From Stentor roeselii (taxonomy: Eukaryota; Ciliophora; Heterotrichea; Heterotrichida; Stentoridae), in contig RSEH01000053.1 of NCBI GenBank assembly GCA_006503475.1, forward strand, positions 1 through 64,000: a stretch of 64,000 nt of DNA, in the 5' to 3' direction. The notes under the pieces are model-generated. The model was not told the origin of the DNA, ran no database searches, and was given only the letters and a program-made list of their open reading frames with translations. The position numbers and the translations under genes were made by a program. Numbering within the stretch: position 1 is the first letter of the stretch; each line of letters begins with the position of its first letter. Of the stretch, positions 40,804-50,888 are shown in pieces.

Positions 40804-43350
40804 CTAGGGTTCATAAGTAATTCCATATTTTTTACACAGCTTTGCAACTTTAGTCCTATTTTCAGGATTCTGAATACTACTGATATGAATATTCTGATAA
40901 TTCTTCTTTTTCTGCAAGGCCTCAAAAGCTTGTCCCATGAAATTAATAAGGATATCATTATCATCCTTTTCTTCGACATTTTCAATTTTCAGTTTATTCA
41001 ACTGATTGTCCTTATCATCAATATCAATCTGGAACTGTTCCAATTGTTTCTTGTAAGCATCGATGACTTCATACTGATCAGACAACTGCTGTTCTCTCTT
41101 TCCAAGTTCTGTAGAAAGTTCATTTTTTTCCTCCATGAGTCTTTTGATTTGCTCTTCTCTTTCAGAATTAAGACGATTTTGCTTTTCGACATCAGAAGTC
41201 ACACTTTCAAGAGTCACCTTCAACTCTTCTTTTTGCTTTTCAATGGCTTCTGTGTAGTTCTTCGTCTCATTGTCATGCTCCATTCTGAACTGCTTGATTT
41301 TTTCTTCGTACTCGTCGATTAGCTTGTTTTTGGTCTCTTGTTCACGGATACGGACTTGGTTGAGTTCGTTTTGAAGAGTTGCTACTCTTTCTAATTGGCT
41401 TAAGTACTTCGCGTTTGCGTTTTGCTCTTTACTGAACTTGTTGAAAATGTCTTCTAGGTACTCTTTGAATGACCTGAGAACACTGGCGTCTTGTCTAGGA
41501 TTAGTATCAGGCTGGGATTCAATAAGTTTCAATTTCCTAGAAAGATCATTAATCTGTTCATTTTTCTCAGCAATAAGTTTCTCCTGTTCCTCCCTCAAGT
41601 CATCAAGCATTCGTTCATACTTGCTATTTTCCAGCTGTAACTTATACATCTTGCTATCAATATCAGCAATTCTCTTCTCATAAATATCCCTTTCCGCTTC
41701 AATCATCATTTCTCGTTCCTTCTGAGCCTGTTCAAGTTCAAGTCTAAGTCCTTGAATTTCCCTTGCCTGAGTCCGAGACTTATTTTCCGCCATATGAATT
41801 CGAGTATTGACATTAGCCTGAAGATCAGAAATTTCTTTTGCCCTTTGTTCCAATTGTTTTTCATGATTTTTATTCGTTTCTTCCAAAAGGTCCCTAAGTC
41901 TTTTTTCCCCAGCTCTTGCTTCATCCCGATGTCGAGTAAGACTTTTTACTTCTTTCTGCAGTTCTTCCTTTTCAGTTTCCATATGATTTTGAAGTTCTCT
42001 TAACAAAGTGCACATATGTGGGATTAAAAAGCTGATTTCTTCACTAAAGACACTTTCAGCACAAGGACCAGTTGCGGCTTCTTGATATCTTTGAATGCCT
42101 CCGAGGAACTGTTGTTCGAGTTCAGAGATGGAAGCAGTTCCGTCATCTAAGAACTTCAGCCCGCTTTGTCTTAACGGGTCAAAAATCGCTTTGAAGAGTT
42201 CTCGACATTTTGTTTCACTTGATTTTAGGTTGGCGCCTTTTAAGTCTTCGAAATAAGCATGAATGCGATCGATGAGACTTGTCCGTTCTTCTTGGACTTC
42301 TTCTTGTTCAAAGACGTTCATCATCATCAAGTCGAATTCTTTAAGAAGTTCTTTAAGTGCCGTGTTATGTTCTTTAGAAAGTGTTTCCTCATCACAAGGC
42401 AGGTCATTTTCAAGAAGACCCATTTTGTCAAGGTACCGAATGAAGAGTTTTTCTTTATTTCTCCGAGATTCCGCAGCGACAGCTCTTTCAAAAGCGCTGT
42501 AAATAACTGCACAGGACTTTTTATTGATACGATGAACATAAGCTTGAATCATATTACAAAGAATAGCTCCAGATACAGCCTTTCCAGCAATTCTCTTCAA
42601 TTCAGTCGAGCTTCTTACCTGGCTGACAAGTCTTGCAAAGGTTTCTTTAGATTCATTTGAAGTAAGAGATTCGACGTGTAGGTTGAAAAATTCGCGTTTT
42701 TTGTAAAAATGTTTCAAAGACGCTTTAATTTTACTGCTTGGGTCGTCTTCAGCTCGAGCAAGGGCCTTTTCCAGGTAGCTGTCTGGGGATTACCTGTCAA
42801 TGTCAGACACGTTGTGGCCTGTTACCACCCAGGTGAGCTTGGGGAGGTAGTTGTAGATGTTGTTTCGTGAATCTTGACCTTTTTTTATTTGGATTGAAGA
42901 ATATACCTCGTTTAAGACGTCGACTTCTGATAGGCAGTCTGGAGTTATTGGAGAATTCGTTAAGAGCACTAAGTGGGAACTTAGAAGGTTTATTAAGGCA
43001 AGGACTTCAATTGCTGTCTTTCTGGAGTCGGCTTGAAGGCTTAGAACTGTTTGACAGTCTACGACTAGGATTTCTCCTTCTTTTTCACTGCCGGATTCGT
43101 CTTTTAAGGTTACTTTTATTGGCTCTGACCAGATCCAGATACCTTTGGTTGTGTGGTCTGTCTCGAATCCACCTTGGGTACCGATGATTTTGTTGGCCAG
43201 ATACGATTTTCCTACCTTGCTATGGCCGATAACACTAATAATTCCCACAGGATTTGAAAAAGACTGAAGAAGCTGTATTCCAGTAGTCGTTACCTCAAGT
43301 TCTCCAGGACCTTTCACTTTGATTAGCTTGACCCCTCTGCCACTATCCAT
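40804..43350 (-). CDS. GBP-like large GTPase with divergent nucleotide motifs and long coiled coil
   Basis: Exons 42796-43350 and 40804-42780 give 843 residues. The N-terminal region resembles guanylate-binding proteins: strand VGIISVIGHSKVGKS with P-loop GHSKVGKS at 42-49, and DHTTKGIWIW at 65-74 around the switch I Thr. The expected G3 DxEG is DCQT at 98-101, and the TLRD/G4 position reads WVVTGHN at 174-180, so two GTPase motifs depart from the family. A helical domain follows, with the GBP-like C-x-x-L-type region replaced by a divergent segment, and then 400 residues of coiled coil (about 430-800) unlike animal GBPs. GBPs act in membrane remodelling; ciliates have many. Nucleotide hydrolysis may be weak or lost here. 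Confidence 0.75.
42781..42795 (-). other. 15-nt intron of the GBP-like gene
   Basis: On the sense strand GTAATCCCCAGACAG, phase 2, A at position 10. It links NVSDID to SYLEKALA. Confidence 0.85.
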
Positions 43351-43360
43351 TTATCTACCA

Positions 43361-44341
43361 CTATTTAAGTTCCGCTTCGTAATATTTCGATACTAATGAG
43401 CACTTCAAAGCCGGCAAAGCATTTGACTTCAAGTTTAAAAAAGCAGAAATCGATTCAGAAACAAGATCATCATCAACAATACTATTTTTCATCTTCCATC
43501 TAAAAGATTTGAAATCAAGTAATGCATTCATATTTTTCCGAGTAATCATCATCGATTCCTGCTCCACGACAAAAAAAAGACTTGATTTAAACTCAAAAGG
43601 CAAAGACTTCAAATCTCTTTCTCCATTCTCATCAACACAACAAGAAAAATCTCCACGTTCTTGATTACTTCCTAGAATAATGAAAGAATTGTTAAAAAAA
43701 AAACACTTTGGTGCAAGACAAGAAGGACTTTTAATGAAAAGTTTTGTGACTTCTAATGATTCCAGTTCTATTCTGTAAATTTCATTGTTGAATGATTTTT
43801 GGTAGTTGGGGACATGCACTTCTCCTGACATGATGAAAAGTGAAGAGTTTGATTTACAGCTTCCAGGATTAAACAAATGACAGGAAATTGAAAGTTTTTT
43901 ACCTTCCCGAGGCTTTTCGTTGAGTATTTCCCAGAGGTTTTTATTGAGGTCTAATCTCATGAAAGGAGTTGGGTAGGACTGGCTGTTGTGAGATCTGACC
44001 CCGCCGATGTAATATAAATAATTCTTATATACATGCACTTCTCCGCTTTTTGAACTGAAAGGCAAGCTGCATAAATATTCTGCTGTTAAAGTGGAAAGGT
44101 CTAATCTTATTACTTCATTTGATAGTGATTCTTGAAGTCGGCAAAATCCTCCTACTATGAAAACGAAAAAATCTTGGATAGTTAAAGCTGAGGATTTTGA
44201 AAGAGGTTCTGAAAAGGTTAGATTTATGTTTTTCGTTGTTTTTTTATCGGTTTTTATTGAAATTTTCTTGTTTTTTCTTGAAAAAAATAATAATTGGGGT
44301 ATAGGGCTAGGTTTTCTTTTGATACCTGCACAACTTCCCAT
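43361..44341 (-). CDS. Kelch-like repeat protein with N-terminal acylation signal
   Basis: 326 residues. The N-terminus MGSCAG predicts myristoylation of Gly2 and palmitoylation of Cys4. Kelch-type blades are recognisable: VFIVGGF...RLDL, then YLYYIGGVRS...FMRLDLNKNLWEIL, then LFIMSGEVHV...IYRIELESLE, each with the GG doublet or its remnant and a hydrophobic-aspartate end. Kelch propellers bind protein partners. The frame starts at ATG 44341, in an AT-rich leader, and ends 10 bases before the GBP-like gene start on the same strand. Confidence 0.75.
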   Translation of the reverse strand: MGSCAGIKRKPSPIPQLLFFSRKNKKISIKTDKKTTKNINLTFSEPLSKSSALTIQDFFVFIVGGFCRLQESLSNEVIRLDLSTLTAEYLCSLPFSSKSGEVHVYKNYLYYIGGVRSHNSQSYPTPFMRLDLNKNLWEILNEKPREGKKLSISCHLFNPGSCKSNSSLFIMSGEVHVPNYQKSFNNEIYRIELESLEVTKLFIKSPSCLAPKCFFFNNSFIILGSNQERGDFSCCVDENGERDLKSLPFEFKSSLFFVVEQESMMITRKNMNALLDFKSFRWKMKNSIVDDDLVSESISAFLNLKSNALPALKCSLVSKYYEAELK

Positions 44342-44446
44342 TTTCTTGTTAATTAGAGATTAATAGTTAGAGAAAACATTAGGAAACTTTGAGGAGTATC
44401 ATTACATTTATAAGATTAGATAAGACTGATTATAATAACTAAAAGA

Positions 44447-45301
44447 ATGGCTTGCATGTTGCAAAGCACTGAACATTTATCGTATTTGATAATTTGCTAC
44501 ACGTCAATAGGTTCTGGCATTGTCACAATAATTCTTTGTGTCATGCCAGGCTTAATGGAACCTCTTTCTCGAAAGATAATGATTCACATTTCAATAAACT
44601 GCATCTTAAATAGTCTTTTTTGCATCCTTAGTTATTATGCTGTAGGATCATTTTGCCTGTTTGTTTCTTACTTCAAGTCATGCCTTATTCAGCCAGCAGT
44701 CATCTGGGCAGCTTTGATAGCGAAGATACTTGATGACTCTTTTGTGAAAAAAATTACATTCAATCCGAAGATTTTCTTGTATTGTTGCTTTTTAAATTAT
44801 TTTGTTATTCCTGTTCTGTTGTTGTTACCTTTTATCACTAATAGTTATGTTGATACAAATAGAAACTGTACTGGTTTTACATTGGATAATTTTGGAATCA
44901 TGTGGAGGTTTTTATTGATATACTTTCCTTGTTATTTAATTACGTTTAAGGTCATTTTTTACTATGTGAGAATTTACAAGCATTTAAGGAAATTAGATAC
45001 TTTCAGTCATTTTGCTCTCTTGGTTAACAGAGGTCTTATTTATTCTTTTTACTGTTTAGCTATTTTTTCAATGTTTTCTATAGGAAGGACTATTCATATT
45101 TTTTGTCTTAATTGTTTTTCGTTTTTTCCTGTTTTTGTTGCTTCTTGTTTGCTTTATTTTCAAGGAATTTTTAATTTGAGTATTACTTTAATGAGGAATG
45201 ATATCCGTGACGGGCTGAGAAATTTGATTAAACCGGCTGAGAGATTGGAATCAGAAGGTAACTATATCGACCAGATTCTAAAGCCTCCATCTCTAAATTA
45301 G
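44447..45301 (+). CDS. Seven-transmembrane receptor-like protein, copy 1
   Basis: 284 residues with about seven hydrophobic helices starting at residue 12. Shared blocks with its neighbour are MPGLMEPLSRKI after helix 1, NSYVDTNRNCTGF before helix 5, FYYVRIYKHLR after helix 5, and IKPAERLESEGNYI at the cytosolic tail. The overall size and helix spacing fit a class of small GPCR-like proteins related to cAMP or secretin-type receptors, but I see no decisive DRY or NPxxY motif. A plasma-membrane sensor is the natural guess. Confidence 0.7.
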   Translation: MACMLQSTEHLSYLIICYTSIGSGIVTIILCVMPGLMEPLSRKIMIHISINCILNSLFCILSYYAVGSFCLFVSYFKSCLIQPAVIWAALIAKILDDSFVKKITFNPKIFLYCCFLNYFVIPVLLLLPFITNSYVDTNRNCTGFTLDNFGIMWRFLLIYFPCYLITFKVIFYYVRIYKHLRKLDTFSHFALLVNRGLIYSFYCLAIFSMFSIGRTIHIFCLNCFSFFPVFVASCLLYFQGIFNLSITLMRNDIRDGLRNLIKPAERLESEGNYIDQILKPPSLN

Positions 45302-45709
45302 CTAATATGTTAACTTACTGAATAGATTAATAATCATTGAAATTATTACAATCAATCTTTGGAAAATTTGAAGATTTTTATTGTAACTTTAATATTATCT
45401 TAAATAATATTACAACCAATCTTTCGAAAATTTGAAGATCTTGATTGTAACTACTATTATGTTTAATAATATTACAACCAATCCATCGAAAATTTGAATA
45501 TTTTTATTGTAACTTTAATATTATGTTTAATAAGATTGAGAATTTTTTGCATATTCGAGAAACCAAAAAACAATATATGAGAAATTTCCTTCTTAGTAAT
45601 ATTTTATCTAAACTTATTCAATTAAATTCGTAGAATCTCTAATAAACTTTCCTAAAATAAAAACTCTCATCAGTATCCTAATTAGAAGAATATTATAAAC
45701 AGTACTTCA
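45302..45709. other. Spacer between tandem receptor genes
   Basis: 408 bases containing the short tandem repeat array listed separately, otherwise AT-rich. Confidence 0.6.
45345..45534 (+). repeat. Three imperfect tandem repeats of 62-64 bp
   Basis: Units begin at 45345, 45409 and 45471 with ATTACAA(C/T)CAATC and end near GTTTAATAA. Each contains ATTACAA near its start and TTGTAA in the middle, so a unit can form a small hairpin. Lengths are about 64, 62 and 64. They lie between the two receptor paralogs. Confidence 0.8.
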
Positions 45710-46564
45710 ATGGAATGCTTATCAAAACAGATTGAATACTTATGGTATTCGATATTTTGCTATATGTCCATAGCATCAGGTGTATTTGTAATCCTTCTCT
45801 CTATCATGCCTGGTGTGATGGAGCCTTTATCTCGAAGAATAATCATAAGCATATCTATGAACAACATCCTCAACAATATTTTCTTTCTCCTTAGCATCCA
45901 CTCAGGAGGTTCATTCTGTTTATTTATCTCTTACTATAAATCAACCCTTCTATTAATAGGGGTGGTCTGGTTAGTTCTAATCTCTAAAATAATTCACGAC
46001 ACAATCGTAAAAAAAGCATCAATTCATCCGAGAGCCTTTTTACTATGCAGTGCTTTTTGCTACATAATTACTCCAATATTATTCCTTTTACCTTTTTCCA
46101 CAGGAAGTTACGTTGATACTAAAAACGACTGCAGTGGTTTTAAAGTCGACGTGTTTGGGATTATGTGGAGATTTATTATACTTTACATTCCATGCTTATT
46201 GATTATTTCCGCTGCTATTTTTTATTATGTCAGGATTTATAGATACTTGAAGTCTTCTGATAGTTTTTCGAAACTAGGTTTGCTTATCAATAGAGGAATG
46301 GCTTATTCACTGTTCTTTTTGGTTATTGTTGTTTTGTTGATCATTGCAAGGACTTTACAACTTTTTAGTAATAATTGTTATTCTAGAGGATTTGTGTTTA
46401 CTGCTGTTTCTTTGATTTATCTTCAAGGGTTTTTTATGCTTGTTATTACCCTGGCTAGAGGGGATGTTCGTTCGGCTGTTAGAAATATGATTAAACCCAG
46501 AGAAAGACTTGAATCTGAGGGAGATTATATTGAAGAGATACTTAATTCTTCAGCTGGTGTATAG
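45710..46564 (+). CDS. Seven-transmembrane receptor-like protein, copy 2
   Basis: 284 residues, the same length as copy 1 and aligned to it end to end: MPGVMEPLSRRI, GGSFCLFISYYKS, GSYVDTKNDCSGF, FGIMWRFIILYIP, FYYVRIYRYLK and IKPRERLESEGDYI all recur. Seven hydrophobic helices are preserved. The pair is a tandem duplication on one strand. Divergence outside the shared blocks is clear, so the duplication is not very recent. Confidence 0.75.
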   Translation: MECLSKQIEYLWYSIFCYMSIASGVFVILLSIMPGVMEPLSRRIIISISMNNILNNIFFLLSIHSGGSFCLFISYYKSTLLLIGVVWLVLISKIIHDTIVKKASIHPRAFLLCSAFCYIITPILFLLPFSTGSYVDTKNDCSGFKVDVFGIMWRFIILYIPCLLIISAAIFYYVRIYRYLKSSDSFSKLGLLINRGMAYSLFFLVIVVLLIIARTLQLFSNNCYSRGFVFTAVSLIYLQGFFMLVITLARGDVRSAVRNMIKPRERLESEGDYIEEILNSSAGV

Positions 46565-46758
46565 ATAGATTTATTTACAAAACATTTAGTTTAACTTACT
46601 GGTTTAAAGGATCTTAATAACATTATTGTAAGATATTTTTATGAAGTTTTGAGTTTGGTTAATCTCATAAGTAATTTATCATTAGAATATAGCTTTTAAC
46701 ATCTCTTCCTGTTCCCTTAAAGCCATCTCAATCCAAATATTGATTAATTCATTCATTC

Positions 46759-47514
46759 CTATATTACTTTCTTCAAATTTAATTTGATTTCAATCATCCC
46801 CTTCTTGCTTCTAAACAAGTAGTACTCCTTATAAACACTCAACACCAATTTTTCCACTTCTTCCGAAGCAAGCTGCAAGAGTTCAGAGTACTTCGAACTA
46901 ATACAAATATGAAGACTTTCATTACTTTCAACCTGTTCAGGTCCTTCCTTAAACCCAGACCCCTTCCCTCTAAGTCTAAGTTTGATGATATCATGAACAG
47001 GTCCATTAAATCCCTGACAGCATTTTTCGACAATATTTTTCATATTCACTCCTTTTGGCCCTATCAACTTTCTCGCAACTTGAAATTCGTCATCATTTTC
47101 AATTTGAATGTCAAATCTTGCAGTGAACTTTGAAGTTGTCGTGTTTTGAACTTCTGACAATGGAGTCCTTTGGTCTTGGTTGAAGTACCAGGTCACTAAT
47201 AGAGATGTTCCTAGTTCTGGAATTTCTCGGTTGTTGAAAACCTTTTGGGCGATAAAAGCTGAGATGAAGTCTTTGAAGAGAATTAAAGCCACTGGGCCAA
47301 ATATTTTTATTGTTTTTATCTCGCCGAAGTAACTGAAAAGGTTTAGAAGGTCGGGTTTTTCCATTGAGTAGTTTGAAGGGATTGATAACTCGACTTTTAA
47401 ACAGGGGGTGTGGTAAGGGATTCCTTGAGATTTTAATAGTTCTTTTACTGTTTCTTTGAGAGACTCGTCAATCAACAAACTCTTGACCTTTTCCTTAGAA
47501 AGACAATTTTGCAT
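46759..47514 (-). CDS. RRM-like plus KH-domain RNA-binding protein
   Basis: 251 residues. Residues about 38-105 look like a degenerate RRM (LKVELSIP, then IKTIKIFGPVALILFKDFIS). A KH domain follows at about 135-235: ARFDIQIENDDEFQVARKLI, GPKGVNMKNIV (the GxxG loop G-P-K-G), then IKLRLRGKGSGFKEG and ESLHICIS. The IRLRGKGSG segment recalls the KHDC4/branch-point-binding KH family. RNA binding is likely; target unknown. Just past the stop, a 24-codon in-frame ATG segment (46688-46759) reads like coding sequence, but no 15-nt intron joins it. Confidence 0.75.
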   Translation of the reverse strand: MQNCLSKEKVKSLLIDESLKETVKELLKSQGIPYHTPCLKVELSIPSNYSMEKPDLLNLFSYFGEIKTIKIFGPVALILFKDFISAFIAQKVFNNREIPELGTSLLVTWYFNQDQRTPLSEVQNTTTSKFTARFDIQIENDDEFQVARKLIGPKGVNMKNIVEKCCQGFNGPVHDIIKLRLRGKGSGFKEGPEQVESNESLHICISSKYSELLQLASEEVEKLVLSVYKEYYLFRSKKGMIEIKLNLKKVI

Positions 47515-47572
47515 ATTTAAAATTCAAATCTTTGAATATGAAAAAAACATTTAATTACTAACCTATTCTACA

Positions 47573-49126
47573 TTAAGCAAAAAGACTACTCACAATTGGA
47601 TTGGTCTTTTGCCAGAAGAGCCAACAAGGTTTATTATTTTTCCTTTTTCTATTCACCATAAAAGAAGACTGAAGCTGAGATTTCAGGTCATTCACTCTTC
47701 TACCATAAGACTGATGAGTATTTTCAATAATAAACTGAAAGTCCTTCTCCTCAATATTATCCCCAACAGAAAAATTCAATTTCAAAGCAATTTCTCTAAA
47801 AAACTTAAAAAACCTGTTCAACATCAACTCAACTTCCTCTTTTTTTTCTTGACAATTTTTTAATTTCTTCTCGATTTCAGTCTTTTCAACGAGAAGAGTG
47901 TCGAAGTCTTCAACGCCGATAATTTCTTCTTCAGTTTGACAAGTGGAGGAGACTTGCTGAGACTTGGCACTGGTCAAAGATTCGTCGATCATCGGGTCGA
48001 AACTTTCTAAAAATTTGATACTTTCATATGAGACCTTCTTGTCAAAAGTGATAAAAGTAAAAGGCTCACTGTTCACATGGCGGTTATGCTCGTCAAGTTC
48101 TGATAATTCATTTTCAGTGTGTTCTGAACATGAATGCATATCTTGCAAGTCTTCAAAAGCTTTTATTTGAAATTTAAGTTCATCTATTTTTGCTTTATGT
48201 TCGATTTCCCAGCTTTCTTTTTCTGTTTCGAATTTTTTTGATAACTTTGATTGGACTTTTTGGTGTTTTCTGTGAAGGGTTTCTACTTCTTCACTCAATC
48301 TGGCGATGTTTTTATTAAGAGATTCTTTTTCACTTATTAAAATTTTGTTGTTTTTTATCATTTCCTTGATTTGTGAGTTGATGTTTTCGATGATTTCTTT
48401 GTTGTTCAGGTCATTTTTCCTTGATTTTTCCTTTTCAACATTTAACAAATTCTTGATTTTTTCAACCTCTTCACTAGAGTCCTTAAGAATCCTCGCAACT
48501 TCAACTTCTCTATTTTTTTCCACTTCCTCAATAATCCCTTCCAAAATCTTAATTTCATTTTGCAAGTTGTTGATTTTTCCATCTTTTGTTTTAATTTTTT
48601 CCTGTGCATTTAAAATGAGTTCATTTAAGTTCTCATTTCTTTTTTGTTCACTTTCAAGAGCTGAAGACTGGTCCTCTAAATTTTCAGTCAAAGTCTCTAC
48701 TTTTCGTTCAAGTCTTCGAAGACTTGCCTGCAAATCCAGCTGGTTTTGGTTGATGTTGACTGAAAACCTTTCGCTGAATCTTCGGGTGAAGCCGTGGCTG
48801 AGGACTGAAAGATTTTCATTGATGGAAGAGTCATGGTTTTCTATGAATGGGTTTGAATGTTCGTCGCTGCTCCCTGTTGAAAGACGCATTTGAAGGAAAC
48901 TTAAGTCGAGTTCTTCGTTGTTTCTTTTGCAGAAAAGAACGCTGCATAGGTAAGCAAGTCTTGCTTTTTCTGCTGCTAGTTGAGAGTTTAGGTATATGAT
49001 GTCGTAGCTTACTTCGGAATGAAGCTCGTTTAACATCAGTCGAGTCTTCTTTTCTTCTTCTTTAATTAGGGATATTAACTGTGTGGAGATTACTTTGGAA
49101 TTTTCTTCTTCTAGCCTTAAATCCAT
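47573..49126 (-). CDS. Long coiled-coil protein
   Basis: 517 residues. Coiled coil covers most of about 1-75, 130-345 and 425-465, with Asn/Glu/Lys heptads. The linker at 85-120 is Ser-rich. A basic end (NRKRKNNKPCWLFWQKTNP) closes the protein. Likely a cytoskeletal or cortical structural protein; no more can be said from sequence. Confidence 0.75.
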   Translation of the reverse strand: MDLRLEEENSKVISTQLISLIKEEEKKTRLMLNELHSEVSYDIIYLNSQLAAEKARLAYLCSVLFCKRNNEELDLSFLQMRLSTGSSDEHSNPFIENHDSSINENLSVLSHGFTRRFSERFSVNINQNQLDLQASLRRLERKVETLTENLEDQSSALESEQKRNENLNELILNAQEKIKTKDGKINNLQNEIKILEGIIEEVEKNREVEVARILKDSSEEVEKIKNLLNVEKEKSRKNDLNNKEIIENINSQIKEMIKNNKILISEKESLNKNIARLSEEVETLHRKHQKVQSKLSKKFETEKESWEIEHKAKIDELKFQIKAFEDLQDMHSCSEHTENELSELDEHNRHVNSEPFTFITFDKKVSYESIKFLESFDPMIDESLTSAKSQQVSSTCQTEEEIIGVEDFDTLLVEKTEIEKKLKNCQEKKEEVELMLNRFFKFFREIALKLNFSVGDNIEEKDFQFIIENTHQSYGRRVNDLKSQLQSSFMVNRKRKNNKPCWLFWQKTNPIVSSLFA

Positions 49127-49165
49127 TTATAACAATTTTGATTTTCGACTGAGTCATTAATTAAT

Positions 49166-50107
49166 CTATAAAAAGTAGTCAGGAGTTCTCTTCGCAATAT
49201 GAGGTTCCCCTCTTCTCGGTGCCGGATCAAACTGCAAGAAGCACTGATTTAAATGTTCATCAACTTCAACAATTCCAGCCTGATTTCCACACCGATAGCA
49301 ATAATTAGGTGCAGAAAAGACAGTGACAACATTTCGATCATGACACCAGTTATACCCTTCCATGACCAACTGATGTGCACGAGCAACTAAATTGAGTCCA
49401 TTGACATGATTGAAATTCGAAGAAATATCCTGTCCAAAAGTGAACCCAGCGCCTCTCGGGGATATTCCCCATCCTTGCCTTTCATCAGGGTCAGACCACA
49501 GCAAGTCACACATGGCTCCTTCATGAGGAACTTCCTGTTTCCGGTCCAATTGTCTGATATGATCTAAAGTATCAAGTGACGGTGAAAGCCCGCCATGAAG
49601 ACAGAAGATTTTATTTTCAACAAGAGCAGTAAGAGGTAAAAAGTCGAATAAGTCCGTGAAGTACTTCCAAACAGCAGCTGAGCCGTACTTTCTCATACAC
49701 TCGTCGTAAAATCCGTAAACTTGAGTGATTTGACGAGACTCGTGGTTTCCTCGAGTTAATGTGATTCGCTCTCGGAATCGGACTTTAAGACACACGAGAA
49801 GAGTGACTGACTCGACGGAGTAGTAACCTCGGTCTACGTAGTCTCCCATGAACAGGTAGTTCGTGTCGGGAAGGTACCCGCCGATACGGAATAATTCCAT
49901 CAGGTCGTGAAATTGACCGTGAATGTCACCACAGATTGTCACTGGTGTACGAACTGCTTGAACACTGCTCTCTTCGGAAAGGATCTCTTTTGCTTTGTCA
50001 CATAAAAGTTTTATCTCGTTCTCCGGAAGAGGCTTACAGTCCATTAAGGATGTGATTTGCCGGTCTAGACATTCGATGTCTGACATTGATAGGATTAGGG
50101 AAGACAT
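49166..50107 (-). CDS. PPP2C: PP2A-type protein phosphatase catalytic subunit
   Basis: 313 residues. The PPP signature motifs are GDIHGQ (60-65), GDYVDRG (88-94) and RGNHE (119-123), with the C-terminal TPDYFL of PP2Ac, which is methylated at the final Leu and phosphorylated at the Tyr in animals. The sequence tracks human PP2Ac without indels, so the intronless model is sound. It should form a PP2A holoenzyme with A and B subunits. Strong assignment. Confidence 0.97.
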   Translation of the reverse strand: MSSLILSMSDIECLDRQITSLMDCKPLPENEIKLLCDKAKEILSEESSVQAVRTPVTICGDIHGQFHDLMELFRIGGYLPDTNYLFMGDYVDRGYYSVESVTLLVCLKVRFRERITLTRGNHESRQITQVYGFYDECMRKYGSAAVWKYFTDLFDFLPLTALVENKIFCLHGGLSPSLDTLDHIRQLDRKQEVPHEGAMCDLLWSDPDERQGWGISPRGAGFTFGQDISSNFNHVNGLNLVARAHQLVMEGYNWCHDRNVVTVFSAPNYCYRCGNQAGIVEVDEHLNQCFLQFDPAPRRGEPHIAKRTPDYFL

Positions 50108-50237
50108 TTATATTTGAATTAGGAGATTTTTTGGAAGGGTTTAAAAGGATTTAGTTTTTAGGAATGAAAATTTTAATGATTTTTGAATTTGAGTTATTGG
50201 ATGAATAGTTAGACCTATTGTAAATTCCTTTATAATT

Positions 50238-50837
50238 TTAATTCCTTCCTTTGCGGGCGGCTTTTTTCTTCCTTTGCATGATGTTTTTCTTATTTATCTG
50301 CTCGAGGTACTGAGGGAAGGTTATTCGTTTTTCTGTGCCGTCTGGTTGTTTTTCGTCATTTCCGAATAGAGCCTTGATTTCGTCTTCTAGGACTTCCATA
50401 CCGTACCTGACGAAAATAAGTTCCAAGGTGTCTTCAACGGTGATGCTTTTTAGGTTTGCCTTGTCGAACATCATGAACTGAACCAAGTTGAATAGTTTTC
50501 TAGGCTCGAGACCAGTCTTGTCATAAACGCATCTTTTAAACATGGTCTCGAATTCTTCTTTTGAGACGTAAGTGTCTAGGTCTTCATCTACTTCCCAGAT
50601 CATCAGCTGCACGTCTTGCTTGCTCATTGGACAGCCGAGTTCTTTTAAGACCTGGTAGACCTCTTTCCATCCAAATCTAGACGCGCCTTGAAGGGAGTCT
50701 TTGTTGTCTGATTTGCTGGTAAATATTGAGAATACTCTTTCAAGAGCCTCTCTTTCGACCTGGTAAATTGAAACACCTTCAATGATCTCATCGGGAGACT
50801 TTTTCTTCTCAGAGATAGTCTTGGTCTTTTCGGACAT
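50238..50837 (-). CDS. EF-hand protein
   Basis: 199 residues. One canonical EF loop is at Asp84-Glu95 (DEDLDTYVSKEE); a second region at about 120-150 keeps the helix pattern (FNLVQFMMFDKANLKSITVEDTLE) with a weak loop, and ITFPQYLEQI closes a third. This arrangement recurs in conserved alveolate and algal axoneme/basal-body EF-hand proteins, which I recall only in general terms. The C-terminus is very basic (QRKKKAARKGRN). Calcium-regulated ciliary role is inferred. Confidence 0.8.
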   Translation of the reverse strand: MSEKTKTISEKKKSPDEIIEGVSIYQVEREALERVFSIFTSKSDNKDSLQGASRFGWKEVYQVLKELGCPMSKQDVQLMIWEVDEDLDTYVSKEEFETMFKRCVYDKTGLEPRKLFNLVQFMMFDKANLKSITVEDTLELIFVRYGMEVLEDEIKALFGNDEKQPDGTEKRITFPQYLEQINKKNIMQRKKKAARKGRN

Positions 50838-50888
50838 ATTTATAACTGATGGAACAGAGTTTGAATATTTGATGATTATTCATTAAGA

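Noticed and set aside
45345-45534. CRISPR-like repeat array
   Set aside because: Units are adjacent with no unique spacers and this is a eukaryotic genome; it is a short tandem repeat.
46688-46758. 24-codon extension after the RRM/KH gene
   Set aside because: Codons look plausible, but no 15- or 16-nt GT-AG intron connects it in frame to the gene.
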